Assembly: GCA_942490895.1 (NCBI GenBank)
Contig: CALNZC010000066.1
Location: 178,332-242,331 of the forward strand
Direction: 5' to 3'
Length of the DNA: 64,000 nucleotides
Source of the DNA: JAGNXB01 sp942490895
Lineage (GTDB): Bacteria; Bacteroidota; Bacteroidia; Chitinophagales; Saprospiraceae
Shown piece by piece: positions 7,841 to 16,208 of the stretch; within the stretch, counting starts at the first letter, position 1, and each line of letters begins with the position of its first letter. The notes under the pieces are model-generated. The model saw nothing but the letters and a program-made list of their open reading frames with translations. It was not told the origin of the DNA and ran no database searches. A program made the translations under genes and the position numbers.

Positions 7841-7947
7841 CTGGTCTGCGAACACCTGAAGGCCTCACCTGTTCAGAAAGGTAAGAAAAACCAAGAAGTA
7901 CCTCCTCAGCCCTCGCATCGCCTTATCTTCATGTCATTGACCTCTGT

Positions 7948-8922
7948 ATGAACCGATACACACGCATCCTGGCAATCTTCACTGCCGCATACATCGTACT
8001 GGCCCTGATCTGGTGGAGTTTTCTGTTATTTCATAAAAATGAAGCCCTGTACGATTCTCATCTTCGGCTTCGGGGAATGGCTGACCAATATGGCCTCCAT
8101 CAGGATGCACCTATTCCGGATAAAACAGAAATCGTACAGACGTACAAGCGACAACGGATGATGATCATCGGTGAATCGCTCTTCATCCTGATCAGTGTAA
8201 CAATCGGCATCTGGTTAATCTTTCGCTCCTACATGCAGGAGCAAGGCATCATTCGCCAACGACGAAATTTCCTGCTTTCGATCACCCACGAACTGAAAAC
8301 CCCACTCACTGCAATGCGCCTGGCTTTCGAGACCATCCAGAAACGCGATTTGTCTAAAGACCAACTATCCAAGCTGGTCACATCATCTGTACGAGAAGCA
8401 GATCGATTGACAGAAACAGTGAATAACCTCTTGCTCACCGCACGGATGGACCGCAAATACGTCCCCCGACTGGAACCAAGAACACTGGAAAGCACCCTGG
8501 ACACCTGGCGGCTAGCGTGTCAGAACCACTGGCCGGACCGGACCATCACGTTTCACTCCGAATGTCCTCATCAGACCTTCCTTGTTGCAGACTGGGCAGG
8601 ACTGGATATCATCTTCCGGAATCTTGTGGAGAACGCAGTTAAATACTCCCCCTCTGACGCTTTGATCACTTTAACGATCCAGGTCACGACCAAACACCTC
8701 CTCCTCACTGTCCGTGATGCCGGGCCAGGGATTCCTGTCACAGAAAGAGGCAAAATCTTTGACATGTTCTACAGGATCGGCAATGAGGATACACGATCAG
8801 GTAAAGGGACCGGACTGGGACTATATCTGGTAAGAGAGATCGTATATCAAAATAAAGGGAAGATCCACGTTCAACCGAATACCCCTCAAGGGTCCTGCTT
8901 CATCATTCAAATACCCCTATGA
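7948..8922 (+). CDS. sensor histidine kinase
   Basis: A 324-residue membrane kinase. TM1 is about residues 7-28 and TM2 about 72-92, with a periplasmic loop of only some 43 residues between them and no HAMP domain. The HisKA helix carries the phosphorylated H114 in 'SITHELKTPLTAM'. The ATPase domain has the N box 'RNLVENAVKYS', G1 'VRDAGPGIP' and G2 'GKGTGLGLYLV'. Its stop overlaps the start of the response-regulator gene by 4 bp (ATGA), so the two are translationally coupled and form one two-component system. The small sensor loop suggests sensing through the membrane or a partner protein. The signal is unknown. Confidence 0.93.
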   Translation: MNRYTRILAIFTAAYIVLALIWWSFLLFHKNEALYDSHLRLRGMADQYGLHQDAPIPDKTEIVQTYKRQRMMIIGESLFILISVTIGIWLIFRSYMQEQGIIRQRRNFLLSITHELKTPLTAMRLAFETIQKRDLSKDQLSKLVTSSVREADRLTETVNNLLLTARMDRKYVPRLEPRTLESTLDTWRLACQNHWPDRTITFHSECPHQTFLVADWAGLDIIFRNLVENAVKYSPSDALITLTIQVTTKHLLLTVRDAGPGIPVTERGKIFDMFYRIGNEDTRSGKGTGLGLYLVREIVYQNKGKIHVQPNTPQGSCFIIQIPL

Positions 8923-9611
8923 GTTACCAGATTCTGATCGTTGAGGATGAAACCAGTATCCGCGACTCACTGACACTTAATCTTGAATTGGAGGGGTATG
9001 ATGTCACGTCATGTCAAGATGCTGTAATGGCCATGGCGCAAATCCAATCCAGACAGTTCGACCTTATTCTTCTGGACATCATGCTACCCGGCATGTCCGG
9101 GCTCGATCTCTGTGCGCATATTCGTATCACGCTGCGGGATGTCCCTATCCTCCTTTTGACAGCGAGGGACACACCCGAAGACAGGGTCATCGGGCTGCGC
9201 ACCGGGGCAGATGACTATCTGACCAAGCCGTTTCACCTGGAAGAGCTATTGTTGCGCATCGCCAATCTGATCAAAAGACGAAACAATGTATTGCCATCGA
9301 AGGACACCCCAGATGTATACCAGTTTGGTCAGTATTCTATCGATTTTAGTGCCTTTGAGGCCCAGACAAACATGGGGCAAATTGTCCTGACGAAGAAAGA
9401 GGCGGCCCTTTTGCGACTATTAATCGATCGGGAACACGAGGCCGTGTCCCGACAGCAGATCCTGCACATCGTCTGGGGATACGAAGTCGCCCCATCGACG
9501 AGGACCATCGACAATTTCATCCTGAGCTTTCGAAAATATTTTGAAGTCAATCCACGAAAGCCAAACCATTTTCACTCGGTTCGGGGATACGGGTACAAAT
9601 TCACCCCGTAA
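8919..9611 (+). CDS. OmpR/PhoB-family response regulator
   Basis: A 230-residue regulator. The receiver domain (1-120) has the acidic pair E9/D10 in 'VEDE', the phosphoacceptor D53 in 'LLDIMLPG', the switch Thr in 'LLLTARD' and Lys in 'LTKPFH'. The C-terminal winged helix (about 133-228) has 'LTKKEAALLRLLI', the recognition region 'RTIDNFILSFRKYF' and the wing 'FHSVRGYGYKF'. It overlaps the kinase gene by 4 bp and is the obvious partner of it. The target genes are unknown; the divergent SPOR-protein gene is one candidate because its promoter lies nearby. Confidence 0.95.
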   Translation: MSYQILIVEDETSIRDSLTLNLELEGYDVTSCQDAVMAMAQIQSRQFDLILLDIMLPGMSGLDLCAHIRITLRDVPILLLTARDTPEDRVIGLRTGADDYLTKPFHLEELLLRIANLIKRRNNVLPSKDTPDVYQFGQYSIDFSAFEAQTNMGQIVLTKKEAALLRLLIDREHEAVSRQQILHIVWGYEVAPSTRTIDNFILSFRKYFEVNPRKPNHFHSVRGYGYKFTP

Positions 9612-9645
9612 ACAGAGCGCCTCGTTTCTCGGACATTCAATCCGG

Positions 9646-11043
9646 TTACTCCTCAACAACGACCTTTTTCTTACGTCGTGACTTGAAGAGTTCTACAATT
9701 TCCTTTTCGGTCAGGAAGTTGAGATCGGTGAATGTGGCTCGTACGAATCGCTTGATATCCTGGTAGTCCTTCCCACGCTTGTCCGTATACAACTTGATGA
9801 GTCGTTTCACATACTTCATGTTCAGATCCTTGACATCCTGCTTGAAATGCTCGTTGTCAAAAATCTGGAAGTATGCGGGATAGATCTTGCTGATCTCAAA
9901 CACTTCCGGATAATCTGTAGGCTCCAGATTGTTGAGGAATTTCCGGAGGTAACCATAGACGGTGAGTCGAACACACTCATTTACACGGCTCACCCCCTGG
10001 TGCTGTCCATAGAAATTCTGGATGGCCTCAATGGCATCTGGATGCACATACCCTTTCGAATGAATAACCTCCACCAGCTCGTAATATCCGGAGATGTCAT
10101 CCTTGATTTTGTTGTCCACAATACTCGCTACCTGGCGGTCACTCTCCGCAGACACATTGTATTGACTGTGATGCAATTCCGCCAGGATGCCAAAGTAATG
10201 CTCATTAAACTCCGGATCATCCTTGCGCAATTTGTTGAAAATCTTACCGGCTTGCTTCCGAGAATCTTCCGGAGCGTCAAAAAAGTTCAGGAACATGGAG
10301 AGCAGATAGTTGTGCTCATACGCCCCCTGGAATTCCGGATTGCGAACCAGATCGTAAATGGGTGCCAGGATCGTCTCATTATTCAGGTCCAATTGGATCC
10401 GTCGGCCGAGAAAATTGCGAAGTGAAGGAAAATAACGCTTCAGGTCAGGGAGGCTGGTCGGAAAGTCCGCAGTGAAGTAGACTTCATCTTTGAACTGACC
10501 AGAATACCGGCGATATGCATCCTGACGAGGCTCCAGATCGTGGTAACGCTCAACCATCTGTGCTTCCAGGAACTGACGGATCTTCTTGTTGTTGATCTCC
10601 TGGAGTAGATTAGTCACCCAGATATCAGAACTCAGGCCAAACCCGATCTGAATAGTCTGCCCGATTCGCTTGCGGATCCATTCAAAATTTGAGGAATGGC
10701 AAATGGCCAGCAGGATCTGACGAAATTGTTCCTGTGGATAGTAATAACGGATATCGTCATTGACGGCACCACGTAAAACGGAAAACCCAAGGATCTTTGG
10801 CAGAAAGAGTCCTTCCAGGCGCTCATCCAACAAAGCCAATTCGAGTGCAGTGATCTGAAGTGGGTCATTTTCCGCAACCATCTTGTACAACTCAGCAACC
10901 AGAGGCTCATAAACTTCTCTTAAAGCCTGATACCCCTCTTCTTCTTCTGTCTCCAGATAGGTGGCTAATTCTTCAGATTCCTGAATCTGAGTGATCAAGT
11001 CATTCAGAGCGTCCTGATAAGCTTTGTCGAGCGTTGGATTCAT
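9646..11043 (-). CDS. conserved hypothetical alpha-helical protein
   Basis: A 465-residue soluble protein with no signal peptide and no membrane segment, predicted almost wholly helical, with many charged and aromatic residues ('ILGFSVLRGAVNDDIRYYYP', 'FEWIRKRIGQTIQIGFGLSS'). The tail is basic ('FKSRRKKKVVVEE'). I do not recognise the family; its solid codon structure argues for a real, probably lineage-conserved gene. The start is taken at 11043 (MNPTLDKAYQDAL), because the 16 upstream in-frame residues do not look like protein. A TACCTTCG variant -7 box lies about 90 bp upstream. It lies downstream of rpsP on the same strand, separated by the rpsP terminator, so it is probably transcribed alone. 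Confidence 0.7.
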   Translation of the reverse strand: MNPTLDKAYQDALNDLITQIQESEELATYLETEEEEGYQALREVYEPLVAELYKMVAENDPLQITALELALLDERLEGLFLPKILGFSVLRGAVNDDIRYYYPQEQFRQILLAICHSSNFEWIRKRIGQTIQIGFGLSSDIWVTNLLQEINNKKIRQFLEAQMVERYHDLEPRQDAYRRYSGQFKDEVYFTADFPTSLPDLKRYFPSLRNFLGRRIQLDLNNETILAPIYDLVRNPEFQGAYEHNYLLSMFLNFFDAPEDSRKQAGKIFNKLRKDDPEFNEHYFGILAELHHSQYNVSAESDRQVASIVDNKIKDDISGYYELVEVIHSKGYVHPDAIEAIQNFYGQHQGVSRVNECVRLTVYGYLRKFLNNLEPTDYPEVFEISKIYPAYFQIFDNEHFKQDVKDLNMKYVKRLIKLYTDKRGKDYQDIKRFVRATFTDLNFLTEKEIVELFKSRRKKKVVVEE

Positions 11044-11163
11044 AATGTGCACTGGTTTGCCGGTTATTTTACACGAAACCTGGCAGCCCAATTAAGGGTG
11101 GCCAGGTTCCTGAATTTTTCCGTGTGATGTAGGACGAAGGTAAGAAAAGTTCCGCCGTGACCA

Positions 11164-11196
11164 TAAAAAAACCCCGTCAATGACTTGACGGGGTTT
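11164..11196 (-). terminator. Rho-independent terminator of rpsP
   Basis: A perfect 10-bp stem (ACCCCGTCAA at 11171-11180 with TTGACGGGGT at 11185-11194) closes a 4-nt loop. On the minus strand it is followed by a run of seven T. It begins 26 bp after the rpsP stop codon. Confidence 0.9.
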
Positions 11197-11221
11197 AATT
11201 CTATACTTCTGAAACCGAGGA

Positions 11222-11902
11222 TCAGGCCTCTGGTTCTTTCTTTTCTTCTTCAGCAGCAGGTGCTTCTTCAGCAGCGGGTGCTTCTTCAGCAGCAGGTGCT
11301 TCTTCAGCAGCGGGTGCTTCTTCAGTAGCAGGTGCGGCCTCAGCAGCGGGTGCTTCTTCAGCAGCAGGTGCGGCCTCAGCAGCGGGTGCTTCTTCAGCAG
11401 CGGGTGCTTCTTCAGCAGCGGGAGCCTCTTCAGCAGCGGGAGCCTCTTCAGCAGCAGGTGTATCCAATGGTGGAATCTCCTTTACTACTGGTCTTGCTAC
11501 GCCAGACATTGCAGAAAGGAAATCTTCCTTTTCTTGAGCAACTGCTTTTTTACGATCCAGGACTTTAGCGTCCTTTTCACGGATGAATTCCTGCCATTTC
11601 ACTTCTGCTTCTTCCATAGACATCGCTCCTTTGGCGACTCCACGAAGCAGATGCTTCTTGTACATTACACCCTTGAAACGAAGGATCGCCCGTACAGTAT
11701 CTGTGGGCTGCGCGCCTTTATTCAACCAATCCAATGCTTTGTCACGGTCGATCTCAATAGTGGCAGGAACAGTCATCGGGTTATAAAAACCCAGACGTTC
11801 GATGTATTTACCATCACGAGGTGAGCGAGCGTCAGCAATGACGATCTTGAAATAAGGACTTTGTTTGCGCCCGTGGCGCTGTAATCTGATTTTAACGGCC
11901 AT
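11222..11902 (-). CDS. rpsP: 30S ribosomal protein bS16 with long Ala-Pro-Glu tail
   Basis: Residues 1-90 are canonical bS16 ('MAVKIRLQRHGRKQSPYFKI', 'SPRDGKYIERLGFYNP', 'DWLNKGAQPTDTVRAIL'), an assembly protein that binds the 16S rRNA 5' domain. Residues 91-148 form a charged linker. Residues 149-219 are about twelve copies of the hexapeptide APAAEE, ending EEEKKEPEA. Whole length is 226 residues against about 80-100 in most bacteria. C-terminal extensions are common in Bacteroidota bS16, but the repeat makes this tail likely to vary in length. A TACCTTTG promoter box lies about 70 bp upstream and a strong terminator follows. Confidence 0.96.
   Translation of the reverse strand: MAVKIRLQRHGRKQSPYFKIVIADARSPRDGKYIERLGFYNPMTVPATIEIDRDKALDWLNKGAQPTDTVRAILRFKGVMYKKHLLRGVAKGAMSMEEAEVKWQEFIREKDAKVLDRKKAVAQEKEDFLSAMSGVARPVVKEIPPLDTPAAEEAPAAEEAPAAEEAPAAEEAPAAEAAPAAEEAPAAEAAPATEEAPAAEEAPAAEEAPAAEEAPAAEEEKKEPEA
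11246..11458. repeat. 18-bp in-frame tandem repeat in rpsP
   Basis: About twelve copies of an 18-bp unit (plus strand GCAGCAGGTGCTTCTTCA and close variants) encode the APAAEE hexapeptides of the bS16 tail. Units differ at a few third positions and in two or three codons (AEA and TEE variants). The length is a multiple of three throughout, so slippage by whole units would keep the frame. Confidence 0.9.
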
Positions 11903-11971
11903 GTTCCGATTAGGTTAGGTAAGACCATAATCTGTTAATCCGCCAAGCGGACGACAGATTTCAAGCGGGTG

Positions 11972-11979
11972 CAAAGGTA
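11972..11979 (-). promoter_or_regulatory. -7 box TACCTTTG of rpsP
   Basis: Read on the minus strand, TACCTTTG followed by CA matches the Bacteroidota -7 consensus. It lies about 70 bp before the rpsP ATG, giving a 5' leader of roughly 60 nt. No matching -33 TTTG is evident. Confidence 0.6.
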
Positions 11980-12069
11980 ATTCATTTTATTGTCTCACAC
12001 CAGCCTTTATCCAAAAAATCAAAAGAGTGGTCCTGAAACCAAAGGTCATACACGAAAATAGCCTTCTAA

Positions 12070-13281
12070 ATGCCAATATCCAACTACTTTCGTTCCATGG
12101 CTCAAAAGCTCTATCCCAATCTGGTACATGCCGTCGCATTTGCCCTCTCTGAAACGGTTGAACAGCCCTACCCTGCCGACAAAGTTCTGGCCAGAATGTT
12201 CAAATCCACCCCTCAGTGGGGATCACGTGACCGATCATTCATCGCAGAAACGACCTATGACATCCTTCGGTATCTACGTCGTTATGCCGACCCCTCTGAT
12301 CGGCCCATCCCCTGGCTCGATGTCATTGGCTGGCATCTGCAGGTTTCCGGACATGAATTGCCCGACTGGGAGGAATGGGCAAATCTACCCCATCCACCTC
12401 ATGACCTCAACTCAGACACCTGCCCCCTGGCCATCCGGGAATCCATTTCCGATTGGATGGACATAAAAGGCCAGGCCTTTTATGGTGAACGCTGGCCCGA
12501 TTTGGTCTCCGCTTTGAACCAACAGGCCTCCGTAGTCTTGCGTGTCAATCCGATCCGGGCCACTGTTGAAGAAGTGCAGGAAGCCTTGCGAAAAGAAGGA
12601 TGGGAAACCATCCCAAAAGGGGACTTAGCCCTGGAATTGACCGAACGGGGCAATATTTTCAGAACACCGGCTTTCAAAGACGGCTGGTTTGAAGTACAGG
12701 ATCTGGCTTCCCAGCAGGTCGCACTAGCCATGGACATTCAACCCGGCCAACGCATCGTTGACGGATGTGCCGGCGCTGGTGGCAAGGCCCTTCAGATTGG
12801 AGCCCTGCTTCAGAACAAAGGCCAGGTCATCGCACTTGAACCCGATGAATGGAAGCTGAAAGAACTGAAGAAAAGAGCAAAACGCGCTGGACTCAACAAT
12901 ATTCAGGGCCGGTTGAGCTCAGATACGAAATCGGTCAAGCGGCTCCATGGGTCCGCCGATCGACTCCTCCTGGATGTACCCTGTACCGGATCAGGTGTCC
13001 TGCGTCGCAATCCGGATGCCAAATGGCGGATCGATCAACATCTTCTGGACCGCTGTCTGGCATTGCAGGAGGAGATTCTGGATCAGTTTGCACCTGTTTG
13101 CAAAAAAGGTGGCCGTTTGGTCTATGCCACCTGTAGCATCTTTCCAGAAGAAAACCAGGAACAGATCGCGCGATTTATCCAGCGAAACAAGCAATACACA
13201 TTACAGGAGGAAAAGCAGTTGCTTCCGGATGAATTCGGTTACGACGGGTTTTACATTGCTGTGTTGGAGAGGGGGAAATAA
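12070..13281 (+). CDS. RsmB/NOL1-type RNA (cytosine-5-)-methyltransferase
   Basis: A 403-residue SAM-dependent methylase acting on cytosines of rRNA or tRNA. The N-terminal part (about 1-120) is an RsmB/NusB-like helical domain. The methylase domain has motif I 'VDGCAGAGGKALQIG', motif IV 'LLDVPCTGSGVLRRNPDAKW' with its release Cys, and motif VI 'VYATCSIFPEENQEQ' with the catalytic Cys. Both cysteines are present. It lacks a C-terminal PUA or ferredoxin extension. Start is at 12070; the ATG at 12097 (MAQKLYPNLV) is a good alternative. It is divergent from rpsP. The exact RNA target cannot be told from sequence alone. Confidence 0.9.
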   Translation: MPISNYFRSMAQKLYPNLVHAVAFALSETVEQPYPADKVLARMFKSTPQWGSRDRSFIAETTYDILRYLRRYADPSDRPIPWLDVIGWHLQVSGHELPDWEEWANLPHPPHDLNSDTCPLAIRESISDWMDIKGQAFYGERWPDLVSALNQQASVVLRVNPIRATVEEVQEALRKEGWETIPKGDLALELTERGNIFRTPAFKDGWFEVQDLASQQVALAMDIQPGQRIVDGCAGAGGKALQIGALLQNKGQVIALEPDEWKLKELKKRAKRAGLNNIQGRLSSDTKSVKRLHGSADRLLLDVPCTGSGVLRRNPDAKWRIDQHLLDRCLALQEEILDQFAPVCKKGGRLVYATCSIFPEENQEQIARFIQRNKQYTLQEEKQLLPDEFGYDGFYIAVLERGK

Positions 13282-13443
13282 GGAATGAAGTCGGCGTTAG
13301 GTGTTAAGGTCTACAAAAGAAAGCTTGCTTGAATAGATTGATGGTTATTTCGTGATTGCGTTATTTCGAGGACCGAGGACCGAAAGCAACGTTATTGAAC
13401 TAACACGTTAAACTTTGGACAGTCGAGCCGAAGGCGAGGACAT

Positions 13444-13468
13444 TGAACGTCGAACAGCCAGACGTTCA
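13444..13468. repeat. 8-bp inverted repeat in intergenic region
   Basis: Arms TGAACGTC (13444-13451) and GACGTTCA (13461-13468) around a 9-nt loop. It lies in the 369-bp gene-free stretch 13282-13650, which also holds short direct repeats (GAGGACC twice near 13375), a decayed TonB-receptor end and a second palindrome at 13605. The role is unknown; it could end transcription of the methylase gene. Confidence 0.35.
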
Positions 13469-13483
13469 GCTGCACTATCCAAC

Positions 13484-13575
13484 CAGAAGGCCATTCGCAA
13501 GCGCAGATTCAACCGGCGATAGTTAGGGCATTGGGCACCCCATACTGAGTGTTGCAGACCGTTTTAATCGTTACA
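13484..13575 (-). pseudogene. decayed copy of a TonB-receptor 3' end
   Basis: Read on the minus strand this gives IKTVCNTQYGVPNALT, then after a one-base frameshift YRRLNLRLRMAF. The intact receptor directly upstream (13651-16185) ends IKTVYNTQYGVPNYLTSRR followed by LNLRLRMDF. The match covers the last 28 residues at both DNA and protein level; the copy lacks the original stop and carries a one-base deletion after the second Thr. No homology is visible beyond this segment, so only the extreme 3' end survives. It is the relic of a tandem duplication or of recombination with a related receptor gene. Confidence 0.8.
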
Positions 13576-13604
13576 AAAGTCGGGCAGTTCAAGGTTCAAT
13601 CGGG

Positions 13605-13620
13605 CCCCGAGAGCTCGGGG
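13605..13620. repeat. GC-rich palindrome between relic and receptor gene
   Basis: CCCCGAG / CTCGGGG with a 2-bp centre forms a perfect 16-bp palindrome 31 bp downstream of the receptor stop. It may act as part of a terminator, but no T-run follows. Twelve-base copies of AGGTTCAATCGG lie on both sides (near 13591 and inside the receptor end near 13675). Confidence 0.4.
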
Positions 13621-13650
13621 AGGAACGAAGGAACCTGGAACAAGGAATTC

Positions 13651-16185
13651 CTAAAAATCCATCCGCAACCGCAGGTTCAATCGGCGGCTGGTCAGGTAGT
13701 TGGGGACTCCATACTGGGTATTATATACTGTTTTGATCCAGGTATAGGAGGCTTCGTTTCGCACGCCCAGTAAGTTGAACACTTCCAGGCTGACCCATGT
13801 ATTCCGACTGAATCGCAAGGGATGAGCCGGCCTGCGAGACTGCCAGTCCCGGTCCCACAACTTGGCAGAGAATCCAATATCCAAACGATGGTAAGGTGCA
13901 AACCGGTAGGTATTTCGATAGACGATGTTCTCATTGGGAATGCCAAATGGAAGCCCCGTACCGACATTGAACTGGACATGTGCCCGGATATTCTTGTTTT
14001 TGGGCAAGTAGTCCTGGAAGAACATGGATAAGGAAACCAATTGGTCTGTTGGTCTGGGAACAGACTCTACCGGGGTGGCTTCCGGCTCACCGATATCCCG
14101 GACCAGGTGTTGAACACCATTCAGTTTTTCTCTGGCCTGGAGGATGGACAGGTTGATCCATGATTCCGCATCAGGAACAAACTCCCCATTGATTCGAAAA
14201 TCTATTCCGGTGATGGACCCGGTCGCGTTGTTCTCACCGGCATAACGGATGCGTACATTGTCGACATCGTAGGACACAACATCCCACAGTCTCTTGTAAT
14301 AGGCTTCGGCTGTAAAGTGAAAAGGAATATCCTTCTTCTGTCCCAGGAAAAAATCCCAGGTCCAGCCCCCGACAACATGCAAGGACTTCTGAGATCGTAC
14401 ATTCTCATTTACGATACCTGAAGGTGATCGCAACTCTCTATAAAACGGAGGTTGATAATACAGTCCGGAAGCGAATCGCCAGGTGGTCCGTCGTGCACGG
14501 CCAAGCGGCTGCCACAACACCTGCAATCGAGGTGTCAGGTATGACTCTTTGTTGAGCGTCCAATATCCAGCGCGGAGACCTGTCGTCACTTGCAGATCAA
14601 TGACGTCTGGTACCTTGTAAGTCCATTGATGCTGGGTATAGCCCGATATTTTTAATGATTGCAGTTCGTTTCTGGACTTGATCACTGAATTGATCAGCAC
14701 TCGATCCGGATCATATTGCAGAGAATACCCCGCAGAGTCCAGGCGTTCCCACTCATTGAGTTGATCCTGGATCCACTCATGTTTCACATTTGCACCCCAT
14801 TCCAGAAAATGGCCGGAATAACCATTTTTACTCATCCACGCTGGCCACTCTATGCCGCCATGGTGATCCAGCTGACTCACTTGAAAGTCCAGGCGATTGC
14901 GGACATATTGATGTTGGATTCCTGTGCCCAGAACCGCAATTTCTCGTTCGAAGTTTTCGGACCCGGGGTTAATATCGATCTCGCTCAACCGATAATTTCC
15001 GATAATATCAATGCCTTCGACCTCCTTGGATGTAAATGTGGAGGCGAGAAATTTCAGAAAGAAAGGATGGCTTGCTTTAGCTGGAAGGTAAGTGGCCGAG
15101 AAGCCACCCATACGGGTGGCAAATCGATCGTCCTCCTGGCCCTCAAACGTAGAGAACAATCGCAACGCATAGGTGACAAAGCCGAATGCCGTTGACCGGG
15201 AGGTGGGCTGATATTGATAACGACTGTCGTTGATATTGGCCAGAAACGCCAATTGCCAATCCCGATGAAGATCATAAGTGACATATGCCTGAAAGTCAGT
15301 AAACTGGGGCAGATACTCCCCTTCTACCTCCAGGGTACTGAGGAGATACTGATTGGTTTTATAACGACCACCCGCCAGATAGCGCAACTTCTGGTAAGGC
15401 TTCTTCCCCAATTGAAAACTCCCTTCCACATGGCCGGTGGCGCCTAATGCACTTGCTGAAATAGAGGCTCTCAGCGAGTCAGGCCGCTTGTAAGTGATAT
15501 CCAGGACGGATGACATTTTATCCCCGTAATTCGCACCAAACCCTCCGGAAGAAAACGAGAGATCGCGAATCAGATCGATATTGGGAAAGGACAGACCCTC
15601 CTGTTGACCGGCTCGGATCAATTGGGGCCGATAGATCTCAAAGTCATTGATGTACACCAGGTTTTCATCGTAATTCCCACCCCGGACATTGTATTGAGAC
15701 GTCAACTCTCCCCCACTTCCTGCAGACACACCCAGGGCAATTGAGGGCAGTATACTTTCAAAATTGCCTGAGGTCGTCGGGAGCAATTTGAGGTTTTCGA
15801 CATCCTCTCGGATCATGCCTCGCTCTTCGATCCGGCTGGCTTGCACCAGTACTTCCAGGTTCGAATCTTCAGGGACGAGATAAAAATCCACACGCTGTCG
15901 ATTCCCTGTGTTCAGGCTTTGTACGGTATAATTTGCAGGCTTGTACCCCAGCCGGGAGCAGATGATCGAAAGCTCTGTGTTGGGATCCACATTCAGACGG
16001 AAACGCCCATCCTCATCAGATTCTACAGCAGTTGTTGTCCCTTCTCGGTAAATCGTTGCAAACTCGACTACATCGCCGGTCAATTGGTCGCGAACCAGGC
16101 CATATACCTCTGTAATTTGGGCCCACCCGAAGAGTGGAACAAACCCGAATACTATGGCCATGAACCATCTCTGTGGTAGCTTCAT
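13651..16185 (-). CDS. TonB-dependent outer-membrane receptor
   Basis: An 844-residue outer-membrane transporter. A signal peptide ('MAIVFGFVPLFGWAQ') is followed by a carboxypeptidase-D-regulatory-like beta domain (about 25-105), a plug with 'YNVRGGNYDENLVYINDFEI' and 'FGANYGDKMSSVLDI', and a large barrel ending in 'LRLRMDF' with a terminal Phe as expected for BAM recognition. The start is 16185 (MKLPQRW) or 16191; the longer upstream reading would overlap rpe and is rejected. There is no adjacent SusD or DUF4249 partner, so the substrate is unknown. A relic of its 3' end lies 75 bp downstream. Confidence 0.93.
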   Translation of the reverse strand: MKLPQRWFMAIVFGFVPLFGWAQITEVYGLVRDQLTGDVVEFATIYREGTTTAVESDEDGRFRLNVDPNTELSIICSRLGYKPANYTVQSLNTGNRQRVDFYLVPEDSNLEVLVQASRIEERGMIREDVENLKLLPTTSGNFESILPSIALGVSAGSGGELTSQYNVRGGNYDENLVYINDFEIYRPQLIRAGQQEGLSFPNIDLIRDLSFSSGGFGANYGDKMSSVLDITYKRPDSLRASISASALGATGHVEGSFQLGKKPYQKLRYLAGGRYKTNQYLLSTLEVEGEYLPQFTDFQAYVTYDLHRDWQLAFLANINDSRYQYQPTSRSTAFGFVTYALRLFSTFEGQEDDRFATRMGGFSATYLPAKASHPFFLKFLASTFTSKEVEGIDIIGNYRLSEIDINPGSENFEREIAVLGTGIQHQYVRNRLDFQVSQLDHHGGIEWPAWMSKNGYSGHFLEWGANVKHEWIQDQLNEWERLDSAGYSLQYDPDRVLINSVIKSRNELQSLKISGYTQHQWTYKVPDVIDLQVTTGLRAGYWTLNKESYLTPRLQVLWQPLGRARRTTWRFASGLYYQPPFYRELRSPSGIVNENVRSQKSLHVVGGWTWDFFLGQKKDIPFHFTAEAYYKRLWDVVSYDVDNVRIRYAGENNATGSITGIDFRINGEFVPDAESWINLSILQAREKLNGVQHLVRDIGEPEATPVESVPRPTDQLVSLSMFFQDYLPKNKNIRAHVQFNVGTGLPFGIPNENIVYRNTYRFAPYHRLDIGFSAKLWDRDWQSRRPAHPLRFSRNTWVSLEVFNLLGVRNEASYTWIKTVYNTQYGVPNYLTSRRLNLRLRMDF

Positions 16186-16208
16186 CCTCATCGACTTTCC
16201 AGAATTTC

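Noticed and set aside
11332..11568. Plus-strand frame rich in Gln-Gln-Arg-Val-Leu inside rpsP
   Set aside because: It is the antisense reading of the 18-bp APAAEE repeat; the minus-strand frame encodes a full bS16 with promoter and terminator.
14716..15195. Plus-strand frame of 159 residues
   Set aside because: Antisense to the TonB receptor barrel; no recognisable protein features.
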